From Hesseltinella vesiculosa (Eukaryota > Mucoromycota > Mucoromycetes > Mucorales > Cunninghamellaceae): DNA of 64,000 nt. Positions within the stretch are counted from its first letter, which is position 1. Each line of letters begins with the position of its first letter. The notes beneath the pieces are model-generated. The model did no database searches and was not told the DNA's origin. It saw nothing but the letters and a program-made list of their open reading frames with translations. The translations under genes and the position numbers were made by a program. Positions 37,261-49,142 of this stretch are shown in pieces. The stretch is taken from contig MCGT01000036.1 of the NCBI GenBank assembly GCA_002104935.1, forward strand, positions 210,940 to 274,939. The letters are read 5' to 3'.

Positions 37261-37440
37261 CAAGTTTCCGACAAGCATCGACAAGTTTCCGACACAAAAC
37301 ATACTGAAAAAAATCAGGTGGCCCGTTTCGTTCTGATTTTTTATTTTTTCTTGGCTTGTCAAGCAAATATCTTTTATTTCATACTATTCGATGGATATAT
37401 TTTTATAAGGTAAAGCAGAGAGAAAGTTGTTAGGTATATA

Positions 37441-37742
37441 TTATTTTTTTGACTTCAGCCCGTTGAAAGTGTTTTTGAGACTAAGCGGATTTGCGTATGT
37501 TGAAAAATACCCTGCAGCACGTCCCATGTCAAAACACATTTTCCAGTTCATTTTGGTTTTCTTGGCCTTGCAGTCTTCGACAAAATCGTTTGCCCATTCC
37601 AAATCGGTTTTTCTGTTTTCTGCGTTAATGCGTCGCAGTGGGTTGGTGGATGCATTTCTATCCCTGCTGGGTAGGACAGACTCAGGCAAATCGGGGGGTG
37701 CTGGCATCAATGAACTGGATCCTTGTGTAGAGTACTTGAGTA
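37441..37742 (-). pseudogene. Inverted C-terminal fragment of the PD-(D/E)XK gene
   Basis: 37535-37742 is an inverted, near-identical copy of 35957-36163. Beyond it, down to the stop at 37441, the minus strand continues in frame with FDMGRAAGYFSTYANPLSLK. This looks like the authentic family C-terminus that the 35-36 kb copy lacks. There is no N-terminal part here: at 37743 the sequence switches abruptly into the left arm of the palindrome. The two copies are therefore complementary broken pieces of one gene family member, rearranged. Confidence 0.8.
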
Positions 37743-38607
37743 TTGCAATATCGTGTGAAGGCTGAACACATGGCTTAACAAGTGCACTTTCTGCAGCCAC
37801 CACTAGGCAATATCGGGGGAGAGGAAGGTCCTGTAAGCTTTCCGTGTCAACCCTCGCCTGTGATTTACTGTGTTAGTGCACGAAACGCTGGGTTGGGACA
37901 AGAGATCATTTGGATCGATAGCTGCTTTTCTCATCGGCGAGAGTTTTTGATAGGGGCAACTGATAAAAAAATACTGAATGGTGAATGAACATCCACTAGT
38001 CGAGGACGATTGGGGCTTACGTTTTCGGAACATCTCTGATTCCGTTGATGACCTTTTGGGGATCAGTTTATACACATCATTGGAATGGCCAGGAGAGAAA
38101 AGAGTGACAGTTTTTACGCCCCGTTTTTATCAGATTAAATAACTCCACTGCCGCCTGGAAAAACGTTGAGGCTGAAAAATAAAACATCTGTTAGCATTTT
38201 TGAGTCGATTGTGCTGCCGTTATTATGATAAGGACGCCAAAAAAAAAAGATACATTCCTGGCCATTCCAATGATGTGTATAAACTGATCCCCAAAAGGTC
38301 ATCAACGGAATCAGAGATGTTCCGAAAACGTAAGCCCCAATCGTCCTCGACTAGTGGATGTTCATTCACCATTCAGTATTTTTTTATCAGTTGCCCCTAT
38401 CAAAAACTCTCGCCGATGAGAAAAGCAGCTATCGATCCAAATGATCTCTTGTCCCAACCCAGCGTTTCGTGCACTAACACAGTAAATCACAGGCGAGGGT
38501 TGACACGGAAAACTTACAGGACCTTCCTCTCCCCCGATATTGCCTAGTGGTGGCTGCAGAAAGTGCACTTGTTAAGCCATGTGTTCAGCCTTCACACGAT
38601 ATTGCAA
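37743..38607. repeat. Large near-perfect palindrome (inverted repeat, arms about 353 bp)
   Basis: The left arm, 37743 to about 38095, is the reverse complement of the right arm, about 38255-38607, with only a handful of differences; the spacer is about 160 bp. The arms end at ttgcaatatcgtg and its complement. Read outwards from the spacer, each arm encodes the same frame (DVYKLIPKRSSTESEMFRKR). A splice-like site follows (gtaagc...tatcag) and then a stop. The arm is therefore probably a 3' exon of some unrecognised gene or element that has been duplicated in inverted orientation. Confidence 0.92.
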
Positions 38608-39777
38608 GGCTTTCTTGAACCCTCTTGCCAATATAGGTCTAGAACCACCCTCTCTCTCCTCTTGAGATCCTGGGTGCAAGGTAGTTTGCAGGGAACATGA
38701 CCTCTGCACCGAGTGGGTGCCGTGACTTGCTTGTTGGTTCAAGCTGCATTCTGCTCTCCCTTTTGTCCTACATGACCTTGCAATATTGTCTGCCGTTTTT
38801 TTTTATCACATTGAAATAAACGAAGGCGTTAAATACAGTGTCCTCGGTCAAGAGCCTAACACCTGGGCTGACCTACTGTGACTGGACCATCACAACAGTC
38901 TGCCATGAACCGATGTTCATGTCACAACAGCGGGCTGCTGATGCCAGGTGACTTTCAAACCCCATACTTTTGCATCAAAAAAGGCAGCGTCTGACGATCT
39001 AGGCGATCAATCAGAAGACAGTCATGTTTGAGATCCCGTGCACTAAAATGATTCCTGGCTTTTCTTTCTGCACTGACCTGTTTTTTTTTTTTTTTTTTTT
39101 TTTTTTTTGGTCTAGGCATGCCGGGGTAGTGGTGAGGAAAGGAAACACTGCAGGATGGGAAATCTATTGGATCGATGACGATCGGGCAGAAAACTTTTTG
39201 TTAGCGCCAGATCCGAAGATCTATCTAGTCAAGTACCTGTCTCAGGTGGCCGTATTAGATGGTAGACGGATTCTTGAACGGTCGGTGCATGCATGAGAAA
39301 AACGAATGGTTTTCATAGGTGTGAATGGAGCCAAGACGCTCCTCGATGGTCTTTTTTTTACGCTTTGTGTTCCCAGCTCATCAGGCATCGAATGACCAAA
39401 TTTAAAAAGTGCTCCGAATCATTGATTGTCAATTAACGTGACGTTATTTTTAAACTCGTTTTTTTTTTTTTTCGGGAAAAGCGTTTGTTGCACTTTTTGG
39501 AGAAAGATGACTTGTTCTCATGAGATGGGGTGGGAGAAAGGCAATTTACTGACGTCAAAAATAACAGGGGGGGATCGCCCACAGCAACAAACATGCAATG
39601 GAGGCGGCTGCTTTTTGACTTCAAGCCCGCTCTTAGACAGAATGGATTTGATTGGGTACGGAAAATCTTCAAAAAAAAGTGTCCAATGCAATGACCACCC
39701 CCCTTTTTTTTTTCTTCTTCTTATCTCCCACAACTCTTTTTTGTTATTGTTTATATTTTCTTTTTTTGTCTTGAACA
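38608..39777. other. Right part of mobile-element cluster; possible orphan exon
   Basis: No full gene recognised. A frame at about 39118-39296 (+) follows a long T-run and an acceptor-like ggtctag. It reads HAGVVVRKGNTAGWEIYWID, then LLAPDPKIYLVKYLSQVAVL, and ends at a stop. It has good amino-acid composition and may be the last exon of a broken gene, but I cannot name it. 39300-39777 is A/T-rich and includes the SIP5 promoter. Confidence 0.4.
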
Positions 39778-41368
39778 ATGGGTGCCAATTCATCAAAAGA
39801 AAACCAAAGAACAAGTAATATCCAATCGATACATTTCAAATCCAAGTCACCTGAACAAGTGGATTTTGGTACGGTGTTTCCCAATGGTCTCTATTCCACT
39901 GCTCCACAAGACTACGATGCCCGTATTCTACGACAATTTATCATTGCAAGAAAGCTCTCCCCATTTTATAAAGGTAACACCAAAGCTACCACCGACTTGT
40001 TACTGTTGTTCATCTTTTGTTTCTTCGTTTTGATGTGTTTCCCAGGCCTGGCAGATGCACCGGAGCCGGTTGCAGCAGACTCTGTCCATACCCATTCCCC
40101 TTTATTAGCAGCCACAACCCAGCCATCTCCTTCATCTTCGTCGCTGACCCGACTGCAAGCCTCAGCATCCCTTTCTAGCCTTGTGCCTCCCACCACTCCT
40201 CAGACTGGACGGCCCCGCAGTGCGTCGAACCGCAGTGAAAAGATATCCAAGCACAAGGAAAAGGAATTGCAAGCTGAGCGCAAGAAATTACAAGAAGCGA
40301 TGTTATACAATGACGCCGTGGAATGCCCTATTTGTTTTTTGGTAAAGCCTCCTTTTTCCCTTGGTTCCTCCTTGCTCATCCAATTTTTCTTCTCAGTATT
40401 ACCCACCAAACATCAACTATTCACGTTGCTGTGACCAGCCTATTTGCACAGAATGCTTTATTCAAATCCATCGTTCAACCGACGACCCAACTCACCCAGC
40501 CACTTGTCCATTTTGTTTGGAAAACAATTATGGCGTGATTTATCATCCTCCCAGCTGGACTGATAAGCCCAAGAATCGACTGCGTTCCTTGTCTTCGTCC
40601 TCCTCCATCTCCACCACATCGTTACCGTCACCCACGTCGCCCAGCGGAGGCGCTCGTCATACCACCTCTGGCCTCAGCCAAGGCTCCACACCTCGCCGCA
40701 AAAGTATATCTCATACTCATCCTGATGTGGTCTTAATTGGTAAGAGTTTAAAAAAAAAACGGGGGGGGGGGAGGACTGGTGTTGATGGCAATACCCTTTT
40801 GATTATTTTCGCAATAGATCATATTCGACCCAATTGGAGTAAACCATCACCAACAGCTACTCGATCCTCGCGGCGCAACTCCTTGTCCAACAACAATAGC
40901 AGCAGCAACACTGGGCGACCATTTTTGCGGGCCATGACTCGCCCTGGGCGATCATCGTCCTCGGCCGCTTCTAACGAATACCACCAATACCTTGCAACTG
41001 TCCGTGACATGACCATGGATTTGGAAGAATACATGATTCTACAGGCCATCCAAGAATCTCTGCAATCCCATGAGCAAGAAGAAGGACGCCGACAAACCGA
41101 AGGTGAAACAGCATCTGACTCGTCCGCAGATCCTTCCCAACAAGGTCCTGACTCATCCGCCGAAACATCGCCTGACCCTGCCCATCAAGACCGAACCTCA
41201 CCCTCCGTTCCTATGACCTCCCATACGGATTCGCAACCCGCTTCCTCATCCTCATCCACCACTTCCAGCGATGATTCCTCCTCAGCCTCCTCCTCGTCTT
41301 TGAATGCCAATGCCAACAGGAAATCCGACTCACACCTCCCCCTGTCGTCCGCCAATGTTGTCATGTAG
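39778..41368 (+). CDS. SIP5: SIP5-like RING-type zinc protein
   Basis: Fungal Sip5 family, named for interaction with the Snf1 kinase in yeast. Four exons: 39778-39973, 40046-40341, 40397-40739 and 40818-41368, giving 461 residues. The N-terminus MGANSSKE is a possible myristoylation site (Gly2, Ser6 region). The RING-like zinc domain is split by intron 2: [20 protein letters not shown], then QPICTECFIQIH, and CPFCLENNYGVIYHPP. The signature of Cys pairs and the NYGVxYxPP tail is typical of Sip5. The rest is Ser/Thr/Pro-rich and probably disordered, with one conserved-looking helix (MTMDLEEYMILQAIQESLQS). The start is the first ATG, preceded by a pyrimidine-rich leader. Confidence 0.9.
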
Positions 41369-41799
41369 AAAAGAATAGGATTTTGCCTATGGACCGTTTG
41401 TATATGCTAACTAGCTTGAATTAAAAAAAAAAAGGAACATGTTCTATCCCTTTTCTGGTTCCACAAAGAGCGCTGCCACCCAATATGTGGCTATCCGTCG
41501 GGCATTGCCACGTTGCAAACTTGGAAAATACCAATGTCGACCTTCAATCAAAACTGCTCCTCCCCCATATCCTAACCGAACAATTTAAGGAAATAGTAGC
41601 ATGCGTCTTTCTAACTGGTTGCGCTATTTCTTTTCACTGCAACCGTGGTGTTGGCGTCATTGCTTGGAGCTGCAGAAAAGAAAAAAAAATTGGCTGGCAA
41701 ATTCACCCCCGTTTCTTATTCTTCTCCTTTTTTTACTGTCCGTTTTTTTTTTTTTATTATTCCATTCCTTTCTGACTTTTTCAACAGTCACTGTTCATC
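41369..41799. other. Intergenic between SIP5 and the lectin gene
   Basis: 431 bp: SIP5 3' sequence with an A-run at 41422, then T-rich promoter-like sequence. No gene recognised. Confidence 0.5.
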
Positions 41800-43932
41800 A
41801 TGAAAGGAGCCACGCTTGTTCTAGTATCCTATTTAATCCATGCTGCCCACGCTGGGATCTTCTCGAAACATGCCAGCAAAGACGACAATGCGTCCGTACC
41901 AGATGACGTGAAGGCGGCGGATATGCGCTTTGATTACAAACTCTCATTCAAGGAACCTCTCTACTACAATGATGAAATCCCATTCTGGAACGTGCAAGGC
42001 GGTAAGTCACTTGGAAAAAAAAAAGTGCACAATGTAGCATGGATGAGCGAACCCCTCATGATGCGGCATGTCTTTTCGAACGCTTTCTTTTTAGATGTTA
42101 TCAAGGCCAGCGATCGAGTACGGCTAGCGCCCTCTGTGCCTGGACAAAAAGGGGCCATCTGGAGTGCCATTCCCAATGAACACGATGAATGGCAAGTAGA
42201 TATGAAGATGTCGATTGCTGGGAGTCAAGTGCATGGCGGCCGTGGCCTTGCGTTCTGGTACACCAAGGACCGCATGGAAGAAGGCCCCATCTTTGGCTCC
42301 AAAGACGCCTGGGACGGTCTCAGCATTTGGTTCGACTCGGCCAACCCAAAGGTAAAAAAAACAAAATCCTCCCTGTCCAGTTCGTTAACGGATCCTTTGA
42401 TAGACTCACACGCCCACCATCATGGCCTTTTTGAACGACGGCCACGCCCAATTTGCCTCCGCTGGCATCGACCCGTCCAAGCGTCTCTTTGGTGAGTGTA
42501 AAGTGGATTACCGAAACACCTTTATGCCAGCCTTGGTGCGCATCACCTACCGAGACAACACCTTGACTGTAAGCTTGTTCAGACTGTGTGGTGACGGGGA
42601 AAGCTGACCTTTGTCTGTTTTTTCTTGGTGATCTAGCTGTTGATCGATCCCTCGTCCAACGGTGCTTATTTCCACCCTTGCTTTCAACAAACCAATGTCA
42701 TTCTTCCAAAGGGCTACTACTTTGGCGTGTCGGTAAATCATGAATCAAATGAACACCACAGGCAATCATTTAATTAATTTTTCTGCATCGAACCCTAGGC
42801 TGCCTCTTCGAATCCTGCAGGTAAAAAAAAAAAAAAAAAAAAAAAAGCCAACGCCACTGTCTAACATCCGTTCGGTCATTGACAGATGACCATGACGTCA
42901 GTTCTTTTGAAACGTTCCAGCTCAACCCTCCCGCACGAGTCTCTGTAAGCTAGAGAGTCTCCTCACGCAAGACACAGCCACATACTCACTCCTCTGTTAA
43001 CCCACCAGCACAAGAAGCGTCCCAAGGAAGACGAATTGAATGAACGCGGCCAACAATTCACGGAACTGTCAGATGAGCACCGCAAGGTAACAGGCTGTGA
43101 CCCCGCCTGATGGAAGCCTGACGCTTCTTTTCTTTTTACAGAAAATCGAAGAAGCCGAGTTTGAAGTGCGCCGTCTGCGTGGAGGCGCTTCAGGTGGCGG
43201 TGGTGGCACTCCCAACATGGCATCGGAAACCTCGGCCACTTTGGTAAAAAAAAAAAAAAAAAAAAAAAAATAGCCATTAAAGAGGAATCTAACCGGATCC
43301 TTTTGTTCGCAGGGCATTATTTTCGACACACAGCAGCGCATGATGGAAAACGTCTTGATTTCGCAATTGCAATTGGAAGCTCTCGGGGCGCCTAGCCCTG
43401 AAAAGGTCCTGACCCACGATTTCTCCCAACCTATCAACCCTGGCGGTGCCAAAAATGCCGATGCGCCTTCCCCACCGTATGGCTTCGAGCGATAATAGAA
43501 TGTATGGGACTCACATCGTTTTTTTTCCCCCTAGTAATGGATTGTCCTTGGATCAATTAAAGACAGAAGCAGCCTCGATTGTGAGCCGTTTGGAGCAACA
43601 GTCCGTGCGATACGAAGAACAGATCCGATCTCTGCAAGATACCATGGGCCGCGTTGAAACCTTGATCCAAACCCTTGATGTAAGCAGCTACTCTTTGATT
43701 GAACCGCCCTTCTCACGTGTGTTTTGATGAATAGAAACGTCTCACGCTGCAATCCAGCAACATTCATGGCAAATTGTCGGAAATTACAAAGGAATCGGCC
43801 GAGGCCAAGGGCACTTTGTCATCGTTGGTCCGGTATATCATCTATGCCATTGGCCTCCAAGCGGTGGTTGGCTTTGCTGTGTATGCTTACTACAAGGTAC
43901 GGGTCGAGAAGAATGAAAAGAAGTTCTTGTGA
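41800..43932 (+). CDS. EMP47: L-type (ERGIC-53/Emp47-like) cargo-receptor lectin
   Basis: Type I membrane lectin that cycles between ER and Golgi to export glycoproteins. Eleven exons: 41800-42001, 42095-42351, 42404-42568, 42637-42732, 42799-42820, 42886-42944, 43009-43086, 43142-43243, 43313-43476, 43535-43679 and 43735-43932, giving 495 residues. A signal peptide (about residues 1-20) ends near HAAHAG. The luminal legume-lectin domain has FDYKLSFKEP, GGRGLAFWYTKD, WDGLSIWFDS and IMAFLNDG. A coiled-coil stalk follows (about 290-460), then one membrane segment (IIYAIGLQAVVGFAVYAYY). The cytosolic tail ends KKFL, a dilysine KKxx retrieval signal. Exon 5 is only 22 nt. Confidence 0.93.
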
Positions 43933-44070
43933 TTGGCAACGTTTCTTCAATTTGTCATACGTGGATACCTGTTCATTTAATTCACTTTTTCGAATAAAAA
44001 AGGTCGCAAAATGAAACCGTGATGACATGATGGAAGAACAAACAGACGCGTTTATTTGAGGGAATCTATA

Positions 44071-45414
44071 TTACGCGTGGCGGTCACTGGCGTGCGTTTT
44101 CAGGACGGTGGTATTGAAGCTTTTACAATGCTTACATGGGTGATAAAAAAAATGATAGGGAGCAAGTGAGCGTTGCTCGCAATCATTACAAAAAACGGAA
44201 GAGGTATGAGAAGCATAGGCTTGGGGCATAGGTTGGTGATCCAATTCTTTTTGGAGGTATTCAAAATAAAGTGACATGTCGCCTAGTGACTTTAGACAAA
44301 TGGGACATTGGTATGAATGTTTACGGTGCTGCTGGTAACAGGAGAGGTGGATGGCATGGCCGCAGTGCTAAGTCCGATCAGAAACCGAGGTGAGCTTCCA
44401 CTCCCGCTTTTCTTCGACGGTGACTTACCATGAGAATGACCCGGTTGGTGCTTGTGAACATGTAATCGCCACAGATGGGGCAATCACACTGGAGATTATT
44501 TTCGAGGCACTTGTGGACTTGTTTCATGCCGATGGACATGCAAACATTGCATTTTTCACAATGGAAAAAATCAATGCCAAGACCTTGGCCATGGCGGCAG
44601 ATGCCACAGTCGTCACAGTGGTAAATGGCATTGTTGGAGTCATCCCAAAATTGGCATTTGCTACAATAATACTTTGCAGTTTTTGTGCCACAAACATTGC
44701 ACCATTGACCAACGGGCTGTAAACTTAGGCACTCCATGCAAAGCATGGTTTTGGTATCAGAACTGTGTCAATGAAATAAAAAGCCAGGTCCAATCAGCTC
44801 CCCCGTATCTTTGTTTGAGTTCCGGCTTGCCTTTTCAAGTCATGGTCACTCAATTCATCATGGCATTGACGACAGGGGAATAATCTATCGCAGCAATTGG
44901 CCAAGATCTTGACTTTGCGTTGGTAATGAGAACAGCCCAGAATATTCATGTCATTGTCCTAATCAAGAACAAAAATAATATGAATATGGGAGTACAATGG
45001 AAAAAAAGAAGAAAATATATTTGTATATTTATTTTTTTACTTTCGCGCGCGAAAGAACTCCTCACATGTCAGTCCCTCCGCCTCCTTTTTTATGGTTTTT
45101 TTTTTTTGCTCAAAACGTGTTACATGGTATGATCGGCCAATGGCGGTGGTGGACACAAGAAGGGTTTCTTTTTGTGATTTTTGGCTGACCGGCCGAGTCA
45201 TGGGGTGTTGCATCATTTCCTAAGAATGAAGAGCAAGTTGAGTTTCCATCGTCAGGAAGCTATGAAATTTCTTTACCTGGATTTTTCTGGCCTTCTCTTT
45301 TGGCTCTAAGCCGGGGGTATGATGTATTTCTAATATGCGTTTCCGTAAATGATCCTCTTTTTCTCGAAGATCAGGCTCTTCGGTTGTGGTCATATCTTTT
45401 AGTTTTGCACACAT
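44071..45414 (-). CDS. RCHY1: CHY- and RING-type zinc-finger E3 ligase (RCHY1/Pirh2-like)
   Basis: Probable ubiquitin ligase. Five exons on the minus strand: 45277-45414, 45124-45219, 44831-44958, 44429-44762 and 44071-44367, giving 330 residues. A charged helical N-terminus includes LEPKEKARKIQ. The CHY finger has ILGCSHYQRKVKILANCC, then FPCRQCHDE. The CTCHY region has MLCMECLSLQPVGQWCNVCG and YYCSKC, WDDSNNAIYHCDDCGICRHG. The RING finger has CDCPICGDYMF, HCGHAIHLSCY and YQCPICLKS. A last zinc ribbon has FCNDCEQ and HPCKHCKSF. The intron between exons 3 and 4 reads only as GC-AG (gcaagc...acacag). Substrates are unknown. Confidence 0.93.
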
Positions 45415-46205
45415 ACAATTTAGGCTGTCAGGAAAGAACAGGAAGAGGAGAAGAGGAAAGAAAGAGAACTTCCCTTTTTATAGGGTGAGGGTTTTTTTTT
45501 GTTTCTGCTGTTGAAAAACCGACAGGTCCACTGACTATTGGGTCAAGAGGGGGGGGGGGAGAGAGAAACAGCATTGCCCGTGTTTGAACAGTGAAGCTCA
45601 GTCGCGCGAAGCCTGACCGGTTCAAAGCCTTTTTTTTTCCAGGGAATGGAGATGACTTGATTTTTTTTAAATTTTTAATGCCACCTTTTTTTAATTATTT
45701 TTTTTTATCTATTTCCTTTCAGCGGATGTGTTTCCGAAGACTGGAACACTGAATGCCAACGCTGATGACGCTACCAGATGGGTTGGATGGCTTCGGGACG
45801 GCTGTTTCCAAGAATAAAAAAAAAGGAGGGACTTGGGAGTCAAGGGGAGCAAGCGACAGGGTTGGTTTGGGAACTACCCAAATTATCAGGTTTGTTCCGT
45901 CGGCTGGAAGGCGTCTCCGGACTTCTGGCGAGCGAAAAGCAAAACAAGCAGTGGCGGTGTAAGATTTGACTTTGTTGCATAAAAGAAAGTTTATGAGGTT
46001 CAGGTGTGTGGCACCTAAAAAATCGATGGTCTTCCAATACAGAAGGATAGATGTTCATTTGAGGCGCAACCCATGGTTCCATATTTCTTTGAAGTCTTCC
46101 TTTTTTGCATTCACCGCGCGATCCCGAGGCCGATCGTCTTGATAAATAAGGCAAATAAAGTACTTCTCTGAAATCCCATCGTGGCAAGCGTCTTTTTTTA
46201 TTTTT
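45415..46205. other. Intergenic between RCHY1-like gene and EMC8
   Basis: 791 bp: the promoter side of the RCHY1-like gene and the 3' side of EMC8. Contains a G-run at 45550-45560 and several T-runs. No gene recognised. Confidence 0.5.
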
Positions 46206-46981
46206 CTACCAGGATGACAAATCATCGGTTGTCAACCAAGCCAACTGGGTGTTTTCCAGGTGATCATCCATATCCACTATCCTTCGATAAGCGCATGTGT
46301 TGAGCCATTGCTTTGTTTTGGTAATTTGGTCTTGGGTGACGTCAATGGTCACATTGCCCGTTCTCCATTGCAATTCTTGATAGCCGTAACACTAAAGCGA
46401 TCACCCCCCCAAAAAAAAAAACCAATCCTTAAAATCTCTCATCTATTTTTTGCACATCCATAAGTAGCCAATGGAAGCTTCTGTATTACCTTGTAGCCAA
46501 TTTGGCCCGTCGACAGTTCATTCAAGTGTTGGTTGTCAATCTGAAAAGGAAGGTGTTAGAGGTTTTCGATTGGACAGGCGTCTTACCATAAGCACCATGG
46601 CTGCTTTTGATCGGTCTCGGATAGCATTGGCCAACTTGACGGTGTGGTCAGGTAACACGGTGTCATCGGCTCGTTGGTTGCCCTGATACAAGCCTACGAT
46701 TTGCTGTCCTTGTTTGGCAGCAAAGAGCTCGACCTGTATGAGAAAAGAGAATGAAGCATTACTTTTAATAAAACCATGCCGACTTTCTTTACTTGTTGCA
46801 ATGCAGATTCAAGCATGGGGGTGAGGGTTGTCCAATGATGAAACAAGGGAACGGCGGCTTCGATAGAATGCACCGTGTTGTTTTCGATCTTGCCTAGGAG
46901 TAATCCGCACACGCTGCTGGATGGGTATTTGGCGGCATGGAGTAACCCGATACTATACCCTTTAAGATCAACCTTGGTCAT
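46206..46981 (-). CDS. EMC8: ER membrane protein complex subunit 8/9
   Basis: Cytosolic-side subunit of the EMC insertase, MPN-like fold without a metalloprotease motif. Four exons on the minus strand: 46793-46981, 46587-46733, 46490-46540 and 46206-46391, giving 190 residues. Family blocks: LHAAKYPSSSVCGLLLGK near the N-terminus, VPLFHHWTTLTPMLESALQQ, then IVGLYQGNQR and the C-terminal DDHLENTQLAWL. The start ATG at 46981 gives MTKVDLKGYSIG. The family assignment is strong; 8 versus 9 cannot be separated in a fungus with one gene. Confidence 0.93.
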
Positions 46982-47219
46982 GATGGTGAGCTTTGATGGG
47001 TGCTGGCAAAAGTAAAAAAAAAAAAAAAAGAAGAAAAAAGTTGCGGGAGAAAAAAAAAAAAAAAGCAATTTTGTCTTCCACAGATTGACGTTGGCGCTGC
47101 CAAGGCTGGCAAGACCCGCAACCAAGCCATGTCAACTTTTTTCTTTAATGATTACAAAAGTATATACAAAACGAGAACAAAGGCAAAAAACAAGAAGGGA
47201 TAAAAAGACCGAAAGGGAT

Positions 47220-49142
47220 TTACGTTGAAGCAAGGACAGGCGAGATGTCATAAAAAAGACACGAGTTGGTGGACGTGCCTTCCCAGCCGCGGTTACCAGA
47301 GGTGGTAATCATGTAACGAGACGTTGGGTCCACCACTAAAAAAGAGAAAAAAATGAGAAAAAAAAAAAAAAGTCAGCGAGAGTCCTTACGGATGCTGGAG
47401 GTCATGCCGCCATGGTGACCAGGGATGATGGTAAAGGGAATGATGGATTTGGTATTGGCCACCTTGATGGCTTCCGTGGGGGTGACGACTTGGTTGGCTG
47501 GTGAGTCGGTCTTGATAGTGAATGAAGATTCCACCGAGATGTTCCAGAGTCGGATATTGTCATGTGAGGCACTAGAGATGAGAGTGAGTGAAGGGGTCAG
47601 GTGATAAGAGAGAGTGGTGTTTTTTTTTTTTTACCAGACAATGTGTTTGCCGTTGGGAAGGGCACAGACATTGTACACAGGGCCCGAGTTGACAGGCATG
47701 CGGAAGGTTTGCAAGAGCTGGTGCTGTTTAGCGTCCCATTCTTCAACGGTGCCATTGCGACGGCCGACGTAGATCTTGGAGCCGTCGGCATGCCAGCATG
47801 CAGAAAAGCACCAAGGCGGGGTCTTGTCGGGCACGGACAGTTTGGCGGCTTCCTTTTCCATACGCCTGTCCCAGATCAAGCACTGACCATCGACGCTGGC
47901 AGATAAAAAGATATGGGGGCTGTAGCGGTCTTCCTGAGGCGGGTCGGCCGAGGTGGACAGGGGCGTGTCGGCGTCGGCGTCTTCCATGTCGACGTCCGTC
48001 GTGGCTTTGTCGTCAAGGTTCGTAGACTTGTCGCCTGGTTCGGCAAACATGGGTTGGAAGGCAGTGGTAGAGATTTGAGTAATGTGACCAGCGTACTGCC
48101 GAACCACATTTCCTTGCTGAAGGTCCCATTCCTACCGGCGAAAGAAAGAAAAAAAAAGATGAGCGGGTGATTCTTTGTTGCCAACGGATGACGTACCAGT
48201 AACTGACGGTCCCATGAGCCGCTGAGAAAACCGGCTTCACCGGGGATGATGTTCAAGACAGAGACAGGGGCAGTGTGCTTGCGAAAGACATGGTGGCATT
48301 TACCTTCCTCGTGACGGATGGTGGTCAGATGAACGGCGCCGCTTTCCAGCCCTTGTAGGCCCCAGAGTGCCTCGGACTGGACAGCCAGGCCGAAGACAGG
48401 TGACAGTTTGGTTTCCTTGAAGTGGGCACTGGGTGGATTGGTCAGGCTGGTGCTGACGGTGGACGTGGGTGAATCAGGAATATCGTTGAGGATGTCCTTG
48501 ACGACGGGTTCTGCCACGGTAAAATAAAAAAAGCCGCGTTGAGTTGTATGTCGTTCTTTCTCCTATGTGTACCTGGCTGCTCGTCGTTTTCCCACCAGGA
48601 GGCAATGACGCCAGCCTGGGAAAGGGAGTCGGCAAAAGAGTGTCGCTGCGCTTGTGTGAGTGCTGTTTTGCCGTTCATCGAGGCGAAAAAGTCCCATTTA
48701 CGAAGATAGCCATCATCAGAGCCTGTGAAGACCCATCGAAAGCATCGGGTTGCTGCCAATGTATAGATCGCGTTGGGGTGGATAGCCGCGGCCTAGCAGC
48801 CCCCCAAAAAAAAGAGGGTCAATGGGATGGGAAAGAAAGCAGGAATGGTTTTGTTTACCATGGGCACAATGTCGTAGGATGAGCAGTCGATACAGTCTTG
48901 ATCAATGGACAGATCGACTTGTCGGCTGTGGGGTAGATCCTGCATGGGCGAAGGTGATGGCTGGGCTGATGGCTGATCAATCATGTCTATGCAAGAGATC
49001 AACGTCCGTTTGATTTTCAAAGTATTTATTTTATTCGATGATGATGATTACCATCGGGATCTTGTTCACCATCATCCGATTGATTATCAAGAGGAGGAAG
49101 AGAATCATCGTTTAAATCCAAGTCTTCTTCGTCTGAGGACAT
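47220..49142 (-). CDS. SPT8: SAGA complex subunit Spt8 (WD40)
   Basis: WD-repeat subunit of the SAGA co-activator that contacts TBP. Seven exons on the minus strand: 49052-49142, 48859-48986, 48573-48792, 48197-48510, 47635-48131, 47390-47571 and 47220-47335, giving 515 residues. The N-terminus is highly acidic (MSSDEEDLDLNDDSLPPLD), as in Spt8. WD repeats include FTGSDDGYLRKWDFF, FLSGSWDRQLLEWDLQ, LSASVDGQCLIWDRR, YVGRRNGTVEEWDAK and CASHDNIRLWNI. An acidic insertion (DVDMEDADAD) sits between repeats. The C-terminus has TTSGNRGWEGTS, a characteristic Spt8 ending. The gene ends about 240 bp from EMC8's start, head to tail. Confidence 0.93.

Larger units (their letters stand above)
36211..37440. 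other. Repeat-rich interval in mobile-element cluster
   Basis: Holds a weak third copy of the array-flanking repeat (about 36503-36547), the dispersed repeat copy B (36762-37065) and a decayed Tc1-type transposase segment (37069-37260). The rest, including A-runs at 36432 and 36661, shows no coding features. Confidence 0.5.

Noticed and set aside
45580..45640. ggttcaaagcc followed by a T-run, resembling a Pol III gene end
   Set aside because: Upstream sequence does not form an acceptor or D arm.
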